Below are positions 10,515 to 20,117 of a stretch of 64,000 bases of DNA, piece by piece. The notes beneath the pieces are model-generated. The model had not been told where the DNA came from and made no database searches. It saw only the letters and a program-made list of their open reading frames with translations. Position numbers and translations under genes: made by a program. The number at the start of each line of letters is the position of its first letter. Position 1 is the stretch's first letter. This DNA is from Pseudovibrio denitrificans JCM 12308 (GTDB lineage Bacteria; Pseudomonadota; Alphaproteobacteria; Rhizobiales; Stappiaceae). The stretch covers positions 1 to 64,000 of the forward strand of contig NZ_BAZK01000012.1 in the NCBI RefSeq assembly GCF_001310815.1, written 5' to 3'.

Positions 10515-10650
10515 TTGTGGTTCTCCTTAACCGGGAAACCACTATTTTGAGGAATATGGGTTAAATTCACTTTCGGCAAATCTCTCCAAGTTTTCCGTTT
10601 TTATAAGCGGACTTTTCAGCAGATTAGCCGGGATGAAATGAGGTGTTCTG

Positions 10651-11271
10651 ATGCAGCTGAGCAATGACTTTCCTAAGGGGTTCAAATACCTACCGGGCTA
10701 CTTCTCACTTGAGGAGCAGAAGGAGCTTGTTGAGACACTCAGATACCTCGTAAAAGAAGCGCCTTTGTTCACTCCAGTGATGCCACGCACTGGGAAGCCG
10801 TTTTCTGTTCGTATGACAAATCTGGGGGTCTTGGGCTGGGTATCTGATCGCAATGGCTATCGGTATCAACCTCAGCATCCAGAGAGCGGACAGCCCTGGC
10901 CGGAGATACCGGAAGTCTTGCAGAGCTTGTGGAAGCAGGTGGGTGAATGTGAGGCGGCGCCCGAGGCGTGCCTCGTTAATTACTACGCTGCAACCGCAAA
11001 AATGGGCATGCATCAGGACAGGGACGAAAAGACGTTTGAAGCGCCGGTTGTCTCTGTCAGTCTGGGAGACACAGCCGTGTTCCGTCTTGGCGGCGTAAAG
11101 CGTGGAGGGTCGACACAGTCGCTGAAACTGAGTTCAGGGGATGTGGTGGTTTTGGGTGGAGAAGCGCGGCTTTGCCATCACGGTATTGACCGCATACTGG
11201 GCGGGAGTTCGAGCCTGCTCAAAGACGGAGGCAGGTTGAACCTGACGCTCCGCCGTGTCTCCGTGTTCTAG
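10651..11271 (+). CDS. alkB: alpha-ketoglutarate-dependent dioxygenase AlkB
   Basis: This is a DNA/RNA repair dioxygenase that oxidatively removes methyl lesions such as 1-methyladenine, using Fe(II) and 2-oxoglutarate. The iron ligands HxD are visible at H121-x-D123 (MHQDRDE), with a later His in CHHGIDR near residue 178. The 2-oxoglutarate-binding arginines are in the C-terminal RLNLTLRR. Length (206 aa) is normal. The gene is transcribed divergently from the glutamate synthase-like gene and converges with a TetR-type regulator with only 8 bases between stop codons. Confidence 0.93.
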   Translation: MQLSNDFPKGFKYLPGYFSLEEQKELVETLRYLVKEAPLFTPVMPRTGKPFSVRMTNLGVLGWVSDRNGYRYQPQHPESGQPWPEIPEVLQSLWKQVGECEAAPEACLVNYYAATAKMGMHQDRDEKTFEAPVVSVSLGDTAVFRLGGVKRGGSTQSLKLSSGDVVVLGGEARLCHHGIDRILGGSSSLLKDGGRLNLTLRRVSVF

Positions 11272-11279
11272 TTGGCAGA

Positions 11280-11942
11280 TCAGGCTTCTTCCAGTGCGCC
11301 TGCCATGAAGAAGGCTTTGATGCCGTTTGAGACGAAACGGATAGTGCCTTCCACGATTTCATCCTGATCCAGCTCTTCATCATAGGGGCCTTTTGAGGCG
11401 CCAGTGACGACATATAGCGCTTCAAGCGTGGCGCTGTGCATGAGCATCATGAGGAGCTGCGCACGAGGACCCGTCGGGATATCGCTCTCTGTGGCCTTAG
11501 CTAATGCCTTGGTGATACGCAGGATGATCTTGGGCGGTTCCCAAGAGTGCATGATCTTCTGGCCGGACTCAGGGTCTGAGAAGACTTGCCGGATAAGGAC
11601 CACGAACGGGACCAACTTACCAGTATCGCGGGAAATGCCCTGAACGATCAGTGGCTCCATAAAGGCTCGGGTAATTTCCTCAACATCTGGCTGGCGACCG
11701 CCAACTTCCAGAGCATCGAGGCGCTGCATGCGCATGTCGTCAATTTCGCGAAGACGGCGCATGAAAACAGCTCTCACAAGGTCTTCTTTGCTGCCAAAAT
11801 GGTAGTTTACCGCAGCAACATTTGCGTCTGCTTTTTCAGTGATCATTCTCACTGAAGTTTCCGCAAGACCATGTTCAGCGAGCAAGCGTTCAGCGGCATC
11901 AAGTAACCGTTCACGGGTCCCCAGTTCAGAACTGTCTGGCAC
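11280..11942 (-). CDS. TetR/AcrR family transcriptional regulator
   Basis: The N-terminal helix-turn-helix domain reads TRERLLDAAERLLAEHGLAETSVRMITEKADANVAAVNYHFGSKEDLV, with the family's YHFGSKE recognition end. The remaining 150 residues are the ligand and dimer domain, whose ligand cannot be inferred. The start is a GTG at 11942, supported by GGAGGTG five bases upstream. The target is unclear: the neighbours are alkB (convergent) and ubiB (about 300 bases away in the other direction), and neither makes a clear partner. Confidence 0.88.
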   Translation of the reverse strand: MPDSSELGTRERLLDAAERLLAEHGLAETSVRMITEKADANVAAVNYHFGSKEDLVRAVFMRRLREIDDMRMQRLDALEVGGRQPDVEEITRAFMEPLIVQGISRDTGKLVPFVVLIRQVFSDPESGQKIMHSWEPPKIILRITKALAKATESDIPTGPRAQLLMMLMHSATLEALYVVTGASKGPYDEELDQDEIVEGTIRFVSNGIKAFFMAGALEEA

Positions 11943-12243
11943 AGCGGCACCTCCAGGAAGATAGTTTTACAAATGCTTTGAGAGCTCCCCTAAGACTCTG
12001 AGTAGTCCCTTAGAAATCTCAAATACTTCTTTCAAGCTATCTTGCTTTTAGCACGTTTTACTGGGTTACAACCCGCCTACAATTCATATCATCAATTGCA
12101 ATGACTATATAAATCTTAGATAAAATTATGCAGTAACTTAGTATGATCTAATTATTTCTAGATTATTGAGGAAATAGCCGGCTAACCAATAAAAAACGGG
12201 AGCGTAACAACTCCCGTTTTTCATAGTATCAACTCAGAAATTC
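11943..12243. other. AT-rich intergenic region between tetR-type gene and ubiB
   Basis: These 301 bases hold the TetR gene's upstream region on one side and the ubiB terminator (12192-12221) on the other. The stretch 12060-12180 is unusually AT-rich. I found no convincing operator or small gene. Confidence 0.4.
12192..12221 (-). terminator. intrinsic terminator of ubiB
   Basis: This is an 11-bp perfect inverted repeat (AAAAACGGGAG / CTCCCGTTTTT) with an 8-base loop. It gives a GC stem with a T tract on either strand and lies 23 bases past the ubiB stop. Confidence 0.85.
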
Positions 12244-13827
12244 TTAGAGATGGATGCCATAGGCAATTGCTGAGAGGGCAAGCGCAATGACCCAGAGCGC
12301 TATGCGTCCTGAGCGGCTGTGCTTTGCCTCTGACTTGCCAATGGCGTCAGCTGTTGCCTCATCAAATCTCAGACCATTGTTGGCCATCGACTCAAGCTGA
12401 TTGGAAAACTTGCTCGCGCGATCTGCGATAATTGGCAAGTCACTGGCCAGACGTCCCAGAACAGTCACGCCGGTTGCGAGATCCGAAATGCGCCCCATTG
12501 GACCCAGATTGCGCTGGATCCAGCTGGTGACCACAGGGTCAGCTGTGTTCCACATATCCAGATGCGGGTTCAGCGAGCGAGCAACACCTTCTGCCAGAAC
12601 CATGTTTTTCTGCAGCAAAATCAACTGGGGCTGAGTGTGCATGTTAAACATCTCAGTCACTTCAAACAGCTGGGTCAGCAGGCGCGCCATGGAAATCTCA
12701 CTGGCATCATGTCCGTGGATAGGCTCACCAATCGCGCGGATCGCCTGAGCAAAGATATCAACGTCCTGATCAGCCGGCACATAACCTGCTTCGAAGTGAA
12801 CTTCGGCCACTCTGAGATAGTTGCGGGTGATGAAACCGTAGAGGATCTCTGCAAGGAAGCGACGCTCTGAGAGGCCAAGGCGTCCGGTGATACCCAGATC
12901 CACTGCGACCAGCGTTCCATCAGGTTCCACGAACAGGTTGCCCTGGTGCATATCCGCATGGAAGAAGCCATCACGTACTGCATGGCGCAGGAAAGTCTGG
13001 ATGACCTTGTTGCCAAGCTCGGCGAGATCGTGGCCAGCTTCTTCAATGCCTTCCAGATTGGAGAGCTTTACGCCGTCAACCCACTCCATGGTGAGCACGG
13101 AGCGAGAGGTGCGCGGCCAATCTACACTTGGAACGCGAAAGTCTGTATCGTCCTTGCTGTTTTCACCCATTTCGGAAAGGGCTGCTGCTTCCATGCGCAA
13201 GTCCATTTCCAGAATAACAGCACGCTCATAAGTCTCAACGGTCGCAAGCGGGCGGAGACGGCGGCTTGCCGGGCTGAAACGTTCTGCAAGACGTGCAGCA
13301 AGGTAGAAGCTTTTCAAGTCACGTTTGAAACCGCGCTCCACGCCAGGACGCAGGACTTTAACTGCGACTTTTTCCAGTTCACCATCGCGATTCCTAAAGT
13401 AAGCTGGGTGCACCTGTGCGATAGATGCTGCTGCGACGGGCTCACCAAACTCTTCGAAATGATCTTCAACAGTTTTGCCGAGCTGCTCTTCAACCGTTTT
13501 ACGCGCATACTCGGTGAGGAATGGCGGCACATTGTCTTGCAGAGCAGAAAGTTCTTTAGCGGCTTCCTTACCTACTACATCCGGGCGTGTTGCGAGGAAC
13601 TGGCCCAGTTTGATGTAGGATGGGCCGAGGCGGTTCAAGGCATCAGTCAGGCGGGCGGCTGCGTCTTTCTTCTCAATACCACGGCGCTCAACCATACGAG
13701 CCATGCCGATGGCAAGGCGCGGTCCGGGAGGCAGATCCGGCAGAGAGACAAGTCCAAACACACCTTCGCGGGCCATGACGTAACCCGCGAAAATCAGACG
13801 CATAAATGGCACAATATTAGCGATCAT
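12244..13827 (-). CDS. ubiB: ubiquinone biosynthesis protein UbiB (ABC1/ADCK kinase-like)
   Basis: This atypical protein-kinase-like ATPase is needed for ubiquinone biosynthesis at the inner membrane. The KxGQ-type motif YIKLGQFLATRPDV, the QNVPPF-like region, AVKVLRPGVE (nucleotide-binding Lys), FHADMHQGNLFV (catalytic loop) and VDLGITGRL (metal-binding) are present in order. A hydrophobic C-terminal segment (ALWVIALALSAIAYGIHL) fits membrane anchoring. Length is 527 aa. It starts six bases after the ubiE stop, so the two form an operon. Confidence 0.95.
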   Translation of the reverse strand: MIANIVPFMRLIFAGYVMAREGVFGLVSLPDLPPGPRLAIGMARMVERRGIEKKDAAARLTDALNRLGPSYIKLGQFLATRPDVVGKEAAKELSALQDNVPPFLTEYARKTVEEQLGKTVEDHFEEFGEPVAAASIAQVHPAYFRNRDGELEKVAVKVLRPGVERGFKRDLKSFYLAARLAERFSPASRRLRPLATVETYERAVILEMDLRMEAAALSEMGENSKDDTDFRVPSVDWPRTSRSVLTMEWVDGVKLSNLEGIEEAGHDLAELGNKVIQTFLRHAVRDGFFHADMHQGNLFVEPDGTLVAVDLGITGRLGLSERRFLAEILYGFITRNYLRVAEVHFEAGYVPADQDVDIFAQAIRAIGEPIHGHDASEISMARLLTQLFEVTEMFNMHTQPQLILLQKNMVLAEGVARSLNPHLDMWNTADPVVTSWIQRNLGPMGRISDLATGVTVLGRLASDLPIIADRASKFSNQLESMANNGLRFDEATADAIGKSEAKHSRSGRIALWVIALALSAIAYGIHL

Positions 13828-13833
13828 AACTGG

Positions 13834-14637
13834 TTAGATTTTCCAGCCGGAGTGAAGTGCAGCGATACCGCCAGTGTAGTTTCTGTATGTGACACGCTCA
13901 AAGCCTGCGTCCCGTATCATCTGCGCAAAACGTTCCTGATTAGGAAACTTTCGGATAGATTCTACAAGGTAGCTGTATGGATCGCCGTCACCTGTCACGA
14001 CCTGCCCAATTTTCGGAATGGCGTGGAAGGAGAAAAGGTCATAGACCTTATCGAGTGCCGGGACATCAACCTGAGAGAACTCAAGGCACATGAAGCGGCC
14101 ACCGCGCTTCAGCACACGAAATGCCTCGCTCAGGGCTTTGTCGATTTGCGGAACGTTTCTGATACCGAATGCGATGGTGTAGGCGTCGAAATGCTTATCC
14201 GGGAAAGGCAATTCTTCTGCGTTGCCCTGAATGAACTCGATGTTTTCGGAAAGGCCAGCTGCGTTTGCACGGTCTTTGCCCACACCCAGCATGGAGCCGT
14301 TGATGTCGCAGACGGTTGATTTGATGGTTCGGTTGGAACGCTCAACCACACGGGTCGCGATATCGCCAGTGCCGCCAGCCACGTCCAGATGTCGCCATAC
14401 GCGGGCGCCATTCTTTGGTGGGTTAAGACTGGAAACCATCGCGTCTTTCCAGAGTCGATGCAGTCCACCAGACATAAGGTCGTTCATCAGGTCATAGCGG
14501 GATGCCACTTTGTGGAAAACATCATCCACCAGATCCTGCTTTTCACCTTCGCGAACTGTGCGAAACCCGAAGCTTGTTGCCATTTCAGTCGGGTCTGTTA
14601 CGGATGCCTGCTCAGGGGTTGAGAACTCACGCGCCAT
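13834..14637 (-). CDS. ubiE: ubiquinone/menaquinone biosynthesis C-methyltransferase UbiE
   Basis: This SAM-dependent enzyme carries out the C-methylation step in ubiquinone synthesis. Motif I is [10 protein letters not shown]; the family signatures [18 protein letters not shown] and a late [15 protein letters not shown] are intact. The ATG at 14637 is preceded by GGAG at 10 bases; a TTG two codons upstream is less likely. The product is 267 aa. It is the first gene of ubiE-ubiB and is divergent from mutM, an arrangement common in alphaproteobacteria. Confidence 0.96.
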   Translation of the reverse strand: MAREFSTPEQASVTDPTEMATSFGFRTVREGEKQDLVDDVFHKVASRYDLMNDLMSGGLHRLWKDAMVSSLNPPKNGARVWRHLDVAGGTGDIATRVVERSNRTIKSTVCDINGSMLGVGKDRANAAGLSENIEFIQGNAEELPFPDKHFDAYTIAFGIRNVPQIDKALSEAFRVLKRGGRFMCLEFSQVDVPALDKVYDLFSFHAIPKIGQVVTGDGDPYSYLVESIRKFPNQERFAQMIRDAGFERVTYRNYTGGIAALHSGWKI

Positions 14638-14745
14638 AATCAAATCACTCCATTTCGCGGGCGAACATAGTACAGCTTGTTACAAAGCGCTATTCTAGAA
14701 CGCAATCTTTGCCCAGCAGCAAACCACTGTACCAACGGATATCTT

Positions 14746-15648
14746 ATGCCTGAATTACCGGAGGTTGAAACAGTCCGCCGCGGACTAGCTCCTTTTTTTG
14801 ACAATGCAACAATTTGCAGAGTTGAACAACGCCGACCTGATCTTCGCTTCCCATTCGGCGATGATTTTGTAGCACGACTGGAAAATCGTCAGGTCGTTTC
14901 CTTCAGCCGCCGTGCCAAGTATCTGCTGCTTGATCTGGATAGCGGCGACGTTCTGGTGATGCACCTTGGCATGTCCGGATCGTTTCGGTGGATCGAGACT
15001 GAAGACGCCGAACCGACGCAAACCGTTGAAATGTATCATGCAAAAGGCAAGCATCCGCAGCATGATCATGTTATCTTTCATGTTCGCCCTGCTGATCGCG
15101 AGACGATTGTGAAGATCATTTACAACGACCCGCGGCGTTTTGGGTTCATGGTTCTCATTCCACGCAGTGAGTTGGCGACGCACCCAATGTTTGTCGATAT
15201 GGGCATTGAGCCGCTCGGCAATGAGCTGGACGGGGCTTATCTTGCCAAGTTGTTTGAGAACCGGAAAACGTCACTTAAGGCTGCCTTGCTCAATCAGAAG
15301 TTCATCGCAGGGTTGGGTAACATTTATGTGTGTGAAGCACTCTGGAGAACGGGGTTAAGTCCTTTCAACAGCGCATCCACACTCGCGGGTAAGTCCGGCA
15401 AGCCGCTCAAGAAAGCAGATGAGCTTTCCAATCACATTCGGGAAGTGCTGCAGGAGGCGATTGAATCCGGAGGTTCGTCCTTGAAAGATCACAGGCAGGC
15501 TGATGGATCTCTCGGGTACTTCCAGCACAACTTTTCGGTCTACGATCGTGAAGGAGAAGCCTGCCGAACGCCGAAGTGTTCTGGCGTTATTGAACGCAAG
15601 GTTCAGAATGGGCGCTCAACCTTCTTCTGCCCTAAGTGCCAGAAATAA
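14746..15648 (+). CDS. mutM: bifunctional DNA-formamidopyrimidine glycosylase/DNA lyase MutM
   Basis: This base-excision repair enzyme removes 8-oxoguanine and formamidopyrimidines. The catalytic Pro2 and Glu3 are in MPELPEVETVRRGL, which fixes the start at 14746 rather than an upstream in-frame Met at 14677. The helix-two-turn-helix (AGLGNIYVCEALW) and the C-terminal zinc finger with four cysteines (CRTPKC ... FFCPKC) are complete. Length is 300 aa. It is divergent from ubiE. Confidence 0.97.
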   Translation: MPELPEVETVRRGLAPFFDNATICRVEQRRPDLRFPFGDDFVARLENRQVVSFSRRAKYLLLDLDSGDVLVMHLGMSGSFRWIETEDAEPTQTVEMYHAKGKHPQHDHVIFHVRPADRETIVKIIYNDPRRFGFMVLIPRSELATHPMFVDMGIEPLGNELDGAYLAKLFENRKTSLKAALLNQKFIAGLGNIYVCEALWRTGLSPFNSASTLAGKSGKPLKKADELSNHIREVLQEAIESGGSSLKDHRQADGSLGYFQHNFSVYDREGEACRTPKCSGVIERKVQNGRSTFFCPKCQK

Positions 15649-15740
15649 TTATGCGAGCTGATATGTCACGCTTGAGGGAATTGCATTCCCTTGAGCAACT
15701 GTCTAGGACACAGGCATAATATTTAAGAAGCGAGTGATGA

Positions 15741-16699
<959 letters not shown>

Positions 16700-16707
16700 C
16701 GAAGGTC

Positions 16708-16749
16708 CCGCAAAAGCATAATTTCGGCAGTTTTATTAGGCTTTTGCGG
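16708..16749 (+). terminator. probable terminator after ldh
   Basis: CCGCAAAAGC (16708-16717) and GCTTTTGCGG (16740-16749) form a perfect 10-bp stem with a 22-base loop, followed by AATTTTCTT. It starts 8 bases past the ldh stop. Confidence 0.65.
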
Positions 16750-16896
16750 AATTTTCTTATTCCTACCTTGGCAAATTCCTGTTTTTCACCTATGCCACAG
16801 ACCTAGTTTCTGATGCACAAGCGCATACAATCGCCAAGTTAGCTATTGGATTAGGTTTTTGCGCGTGTTTGTGCACTACTTGCAGCGCGGAGAGTA

Positions 16897-18327
16897 TTGA
16901 TGACACAGGCGGACATCGGCCTTGTAGGGCTGGGCGTCATGGGAGCTAATCTGGCTCTCAATATCGCAGACAATGGCTATAAGGTAGCGGTATTCAACCG
17001 TACTGCAGAGGGAACCCAAGCTTTCATGGAAAAGGCTGGTCACCTCAAGGATATGTTCATTCCATGCTACAGCACTGAAGAGCTGGTAGCGAACATCAAA
17101 GCCCCTCGTCCTATCATTCTGATGGTACCGGCAGGTGCACCTGTTGATCAGCAGATTTCTGTTCTGAAAGATCACCTGAAAGACGGTGACATCCTGATCG
17201 ACGCAGGTAACAGCGACTTCCACGATAGCAACCGCCGCTACAAAGAACTGGCTGATACGCCATTCACCTTTGTTGGCATGGGCGTTTCTGGTGGTGCAGA
17301 AGGCGCTCGCTTTGGTCCTTCCATCATGGTTGGTGCTTCTGAAACCGCATATGCGCGCATTGAGCCGATCCTCAAAGCAATCTCAGCAAAGCACAATGAT
17401 GAGCCTTGCGTTGCTCTGATGGGCCCTGAAGGTGCCGGTCACTTCGTAAAGACCCTGCACAACGGCATCGAGTATGCCGACATGCAGATGATCGCTGAAG
17501 TGCATGAAGTGATGACCTCTACCCTAGGCCTGAGCATTCAGGAACAGGCAGAGATCTTCTCCAAGTGGAACGAAGGCCCTCTGGCATCTTACCTCATCGA
17601 AATTACTGCAAACGTGATGGGTGTGGTTGACGAAGAGAGCGGCAAGCCAATTCTTGACGTTATTCTTGATACAGCTGGTCAGAAAGGTACTGGTCGCTGG
17701 TCTGCTGTTGAAGCGCACATGTTGGGTGTTCCTGCAACCGGTATTGATGCGGCTGTTGCTGCTCGTTGCCTTTCTTCTGCACGCGAACTACGCCAAGAAA
17801 TTGCTGATATCTACCCGCAGTCGGATGCAATTCTGACTTGGGAAGAAAAGCAGGAAGGCATTGCTGCATGTGAGCGTGCTCTGATTGCTGGTAAGATTTC
17901 TGCTTACGCAGAAGGCTTTGCTGTACTGGCTGCAGGCGGCAAGGAAAACGGCTGGGATCTGCCGATGGGCGATATCGCTCGCATCTGGCGTCAGGGCTGC
18001 ATTATCCGTTCTCGGTTCCTGGATGAAATTGCACAAGCATACGATGAGAATCCTGAACTGAAGTCTCTGTATCTGGCCCCTGCAATTATCGAACGCATGA
18101 AAGATGCAGTTCCAGGTCTGCGTGATGTTCTGAGCCTGTGCGTCACAAACGGTGTCCCAACACCTGCTCTTTCAGCAGCACTTGCTTCCTTCGATATGAT
18201 CCGCCAGAAGCGCACTGCTGCTTATGTTATTCAGGGTCAGCGCGACTTCTTTGGTCAGCATGGTTTTGAGCGTACCGACAAAGAAGGCTCCGGCTTCCAT
18301 GGCCCATGGCCTGCAGGTGGTGCGTAA
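16897..18327 (+). CDS. gnd: 6-phosphogluconate dehydrogenase, decarboxylating
   Basis: This oxidative pentose phosphate enzyme converts 6-phosphogluconate to ribulose 5-phosphate, CO2 and NADPH. The N-terminal GLVGLGVMGANLALNIADNGY Rossmann block, GMGVSGGAEGARFGPSIM and the catalytic GPEGAGHFVKTLHNGIEYADMQMI block are intact. The C-terminus ends in FHGPWPAGG, typical of the long 470-aa dimeric form (476 aa here). GGAGAG precedes the ATG at a good distance. Confidence 0.96.
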   Translation: MMTQADIGLVGLGVMGANLALNIADNGYKVAVFNRTAEGTQAFMEKAGHLKDMFIPCYSTEELVANIKAPRPIILMVPAGAPVDQQISVLKDHLKDGDILIDAGNSDFHDSNRRYKELADTPFTFVGMGVSGGAEGARFGPSIMVGASETAYARIEPILKAISAKHNDEPCVALMGPEGAGHFVKTLHNGIEYADMQMIAEVHEVMTSTLGLSIQEQAEIFSKWNEGPLASYLIEITANVMGVVDEESGKPILDVILDTAGQKGTGRWSAVEAHMLGVPATGIDAAVAARCLSSARELRQEIADIYPQSDAILTWEEKQEGIAACERALIAGKISAYAEGFAVLAAGGKENGWDLPMGDIARIWRQGCIIRSRFLDEIAQAYDENPELKSLYLAPAIIERMKDAVPGLRDVLSLCVTNGVPTPALSAALASFDMIRQKRTAAYVIQGQRDFFGQHGFERTDKEGSGFHGPWPAGGA

Positions 18328-18491
18328 GCCCTAAACAACTTAGGCATGCTAGTTATTAACTAGGCTGTGCTATGCCTGATTGAAATTTATCGCAGAAACT
18401 GGCAGGACCGCATGTGTGGCCCTGCCCGTCCTTTAAAAGGCTGGCATGTAGTTGCTACAAACCGAGCCTTTACTAATCCCGGGAACTAGAC

Positions 18492-19136
18492 GTGACTGCC
18501 AATTCACCCAACGGAGCTGAGATTTACCGCCGTCTCATTAAAGCGATTGAGAGCCGTGAACTGAAACCCGGCAGTCGCCTGCGGGAAGCTGAACTGGCAG
18601 AGAAATTTGGCGTAAGCCGTACCCCTATCCGCGAGGGCCTGAAGCGCCTTGAGGCGCAGGGGCTTGCTGTTCACGAGCCAAACCGCGGCATGGTTATTCC
18701 TAGCCTGGACCATAACCAGATCAGCGAGCTTTACTATTTGCGTGAAGTGTTGGAAGGCACCGCGGGCCGCCTGGCTGCGCAGCATGCTTCAACGGCTGAG
18801 ATCGAGATTCTGCAGGAGATGGTTGAGTCTGACATGCAGAACCTTGCGGATGCAGAGCGTCTGATCAAGACCAACCGGGAGTTCCACCGGCGTTTCTATC
18901 TTGCCTCACACAACCGCTATCTGGTTGAGCAGATCGATCATATGCGTCTGTCGCTGCTGCTGCTTGCAGGCACAACCCTGACGGATGATGATCGTCGCCG
19001 GTTGGCGATTGAAGAGCATGCTGAGATCGTGGATGCAATTTCCAAGCGTGACTGTGACCGTGCTGACAAAGCTGCCCGCCACCACATTGCGGAGGCACAT
19101 AAGGCTCGCTTGAAGTTCTTCACTCAGCTGACCTGA
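18492..19136 (+). CDS. GntR family transcriptional regulator (FCD/FadR type)
   Basis: The winged helix-turn-helix at residues 5-70 (LKPGSRLREAELAEKFGVSRTPIREGLKRLEAQGL) is followed by an all-helical FCD domain with the metal/ligand histidines expected in the family (EFHRRFY, HAEIVDAI, ARHHIAEAH). Start is GTG at 18492; no better in-frame start keeps the DNA-binding domain. The effector is unknown. It follows gnd in the same direction with a 160-base gap, so carbohydrate-acid control is possible but unsupported. Confidence 0.9.
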   Translation: MTANSPNGAEIYRRLIKAIESRELKPGSRLREAELAEKFGVSRTPIREGLKRLEAQGLAVHEPNRGMVIPSLDHNQISELYYLREVLEGTAGRLAAQHASTAEIEILQEMVESDMQNLADAERLIKTNREFHRRFYLASHNRYLVEQIDHMRLSLLLLAGTTLTDDDRRRLAIEEHAEIVDAISKRDCDRADKAARHHIAEAHKARLKFFTQLT

Positions 19137-19161
19137 TCCAACCAAAAATTTAGTGTTTTGG

Positions 19162-19195
19162 AGCGCGTTCTGCCATCAGAGCGCGCTTTTTGTTT
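19162..19195 (+). terminator. intrinsic terminator after the GntR gene
   Basis: AGCGCG (19162-19167) pairs with CGCGCT (19182-19187), extended by G-T pairing, followed by TTTTTGTTT. Confidence 0.7.
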
Positions 19196-19269
19196 AAGTG
19201 AGTCGGTATAAGTACCTAGAAAACCAGCCCAAATAAGCTTCACTTTTATTAGTCTGAGATATCACATAA

Positions 19270-19304
19270 GTTTCATATGAACATAGTAGATGTTCATATG
19301 AACA
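19270..19304 (+). promoter_or_regulatory. tandem palindromic operator, likely for the adjacent DeoR regulator
   Basis: Two copies of the palindrome TTCATATGAA lie at 19272-19281 and 19293-19302, centres 21 bp apart (two helical turns). The second extends to a perfect 14-bp palindrome, TGTTCATATGAACA. They sit 30-60 bases upstream of the regulator start. The TGTTC half-site resembles that of GlpR-type DeoR operators. Binding by the adjacent gene product is inference. Confidence 0.6.
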
Positions 19305-19334
19305 GCATATTTGCGGATTGAAGCAGACTTTGTG

Positions 19335-20117
19335 ATGGAAACAACGCTCACTATCAGACAATCAGAGATCATTTCTCTCGTGCGATCCAACGGTTTCGCG
19401 AGCGTAGACTCGTTGTCCGACCAGTTTGCCGTCACCACCCAGACGATCCGTCGGGACATCAACCGGCTGAGTGAACTGGGGCTTTTGAGGCGTGTGCATG
19501 GTGGTGTGGAAGTTCCTGCCAATCGGGGCAACATCACCTACAAAGCCAGGAAGATCCTCAATCTGGAAGCCAAGAATGCCATTGCGCATTCCGTTGCCGA
19601 GTACATTGGAGATGGAGCAACGCTCGCATTCTCCATCGGCACAACCCCAGAGATTGTTGCTGAAGCTCTGGAGACCCATGAGGGGCTGAAGGTCTTCACC
19701 AACAACATGAATGTTGCCATTGCAGCTCTTCGGAACACTTCCAGTGAGGTGACAATAGCTGGCGGGCGGTTGCGGCATGGAGATCTGGACGTTCTTGGTT
19801 CCAGTGCCGAAGGCTTTTTCAGGAGCTACAAGTTCGACATCGGCATCTTTGGTGTTGCCGGCGTAGATAGTGACGGGACGCTTCTAGACTTCAACGAGGA
19901 TGAAGCTGCAGCGCGTCAGGCTATTTTAGCAAACTGTCGCCAGTCATTCCTTGTCTTAGACCATTCTAAGTTTGGTCGCCTCGCGCATGTGCGTGCGGGT
20001 TTCCTGAGTGATGTCACCCGGATCTTCTGCGAAGAGACACCGCCTGCTTCAATCCTTTCAATAATTGAGAAGTCATCTGCAGAACTCGTTATCTGCAAAC
20101 AGGAGCCACCTCTATGA
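19335..20117 (+). CDS. DeoR/GlpR family transcriptional regulator
   Basis: The N-terminal helix-turn-helix reads SEIISLVRSNGFASVDSLSDQFAVTTQTIRRDINRLSELGLLRRVHGGV, the DeoR signature. The C-terminal sugar-phosphate sensor domain has the DGATLAFSIGTTPE and TNNMNVA motifs and a DHSKFGR motif near the end. ATG 19335 was chosen; the longer frame needs a TTG at 19311. The stop overlaps the next start (ATGA), so it is cotranscribed with the ABC importer and is probably its regulator. By analogy with GlpR the effector could be glycerol 3-phosphate; this is not shown by sequence. Confidence 0.9.
   Translation: METTLTIRQSEIISLVRSNGFASVDSLSDQFAVTTQTIRRDINRLSELGLLRRVHGGVEVPANRGNITYKARKILNLEAKNAIAHSVAEYIGDGATLAFSIGTTPEIVAEALETHEGLKVFTNNMNVAIAALRNTSSEVTIAGGRLRHGDLDVLGSSAEGFFRSYKFDIGIFGVAGVDSDGTLLDFNEDEAAARQAILANCRQSFLVLDHSKFGRLAHVRAGFLSDVTRIFCEETPPASILSIIEKSSAELVICKQEPPL

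Noticed and set aside
12946-14319. A 457-codon plus-strand reading frame
   Set aside because: It runs antisense across ubiB and into ubiE, both intact. A cross-gene antisense frame reflects codon bias, not a gene.
15675-15691. AGGGAAT-N3-ATTCCCT inverted repeat after mutM
   Set aside because: The stem is short with a 3-base loop and no T run; too weak to call a terminator.
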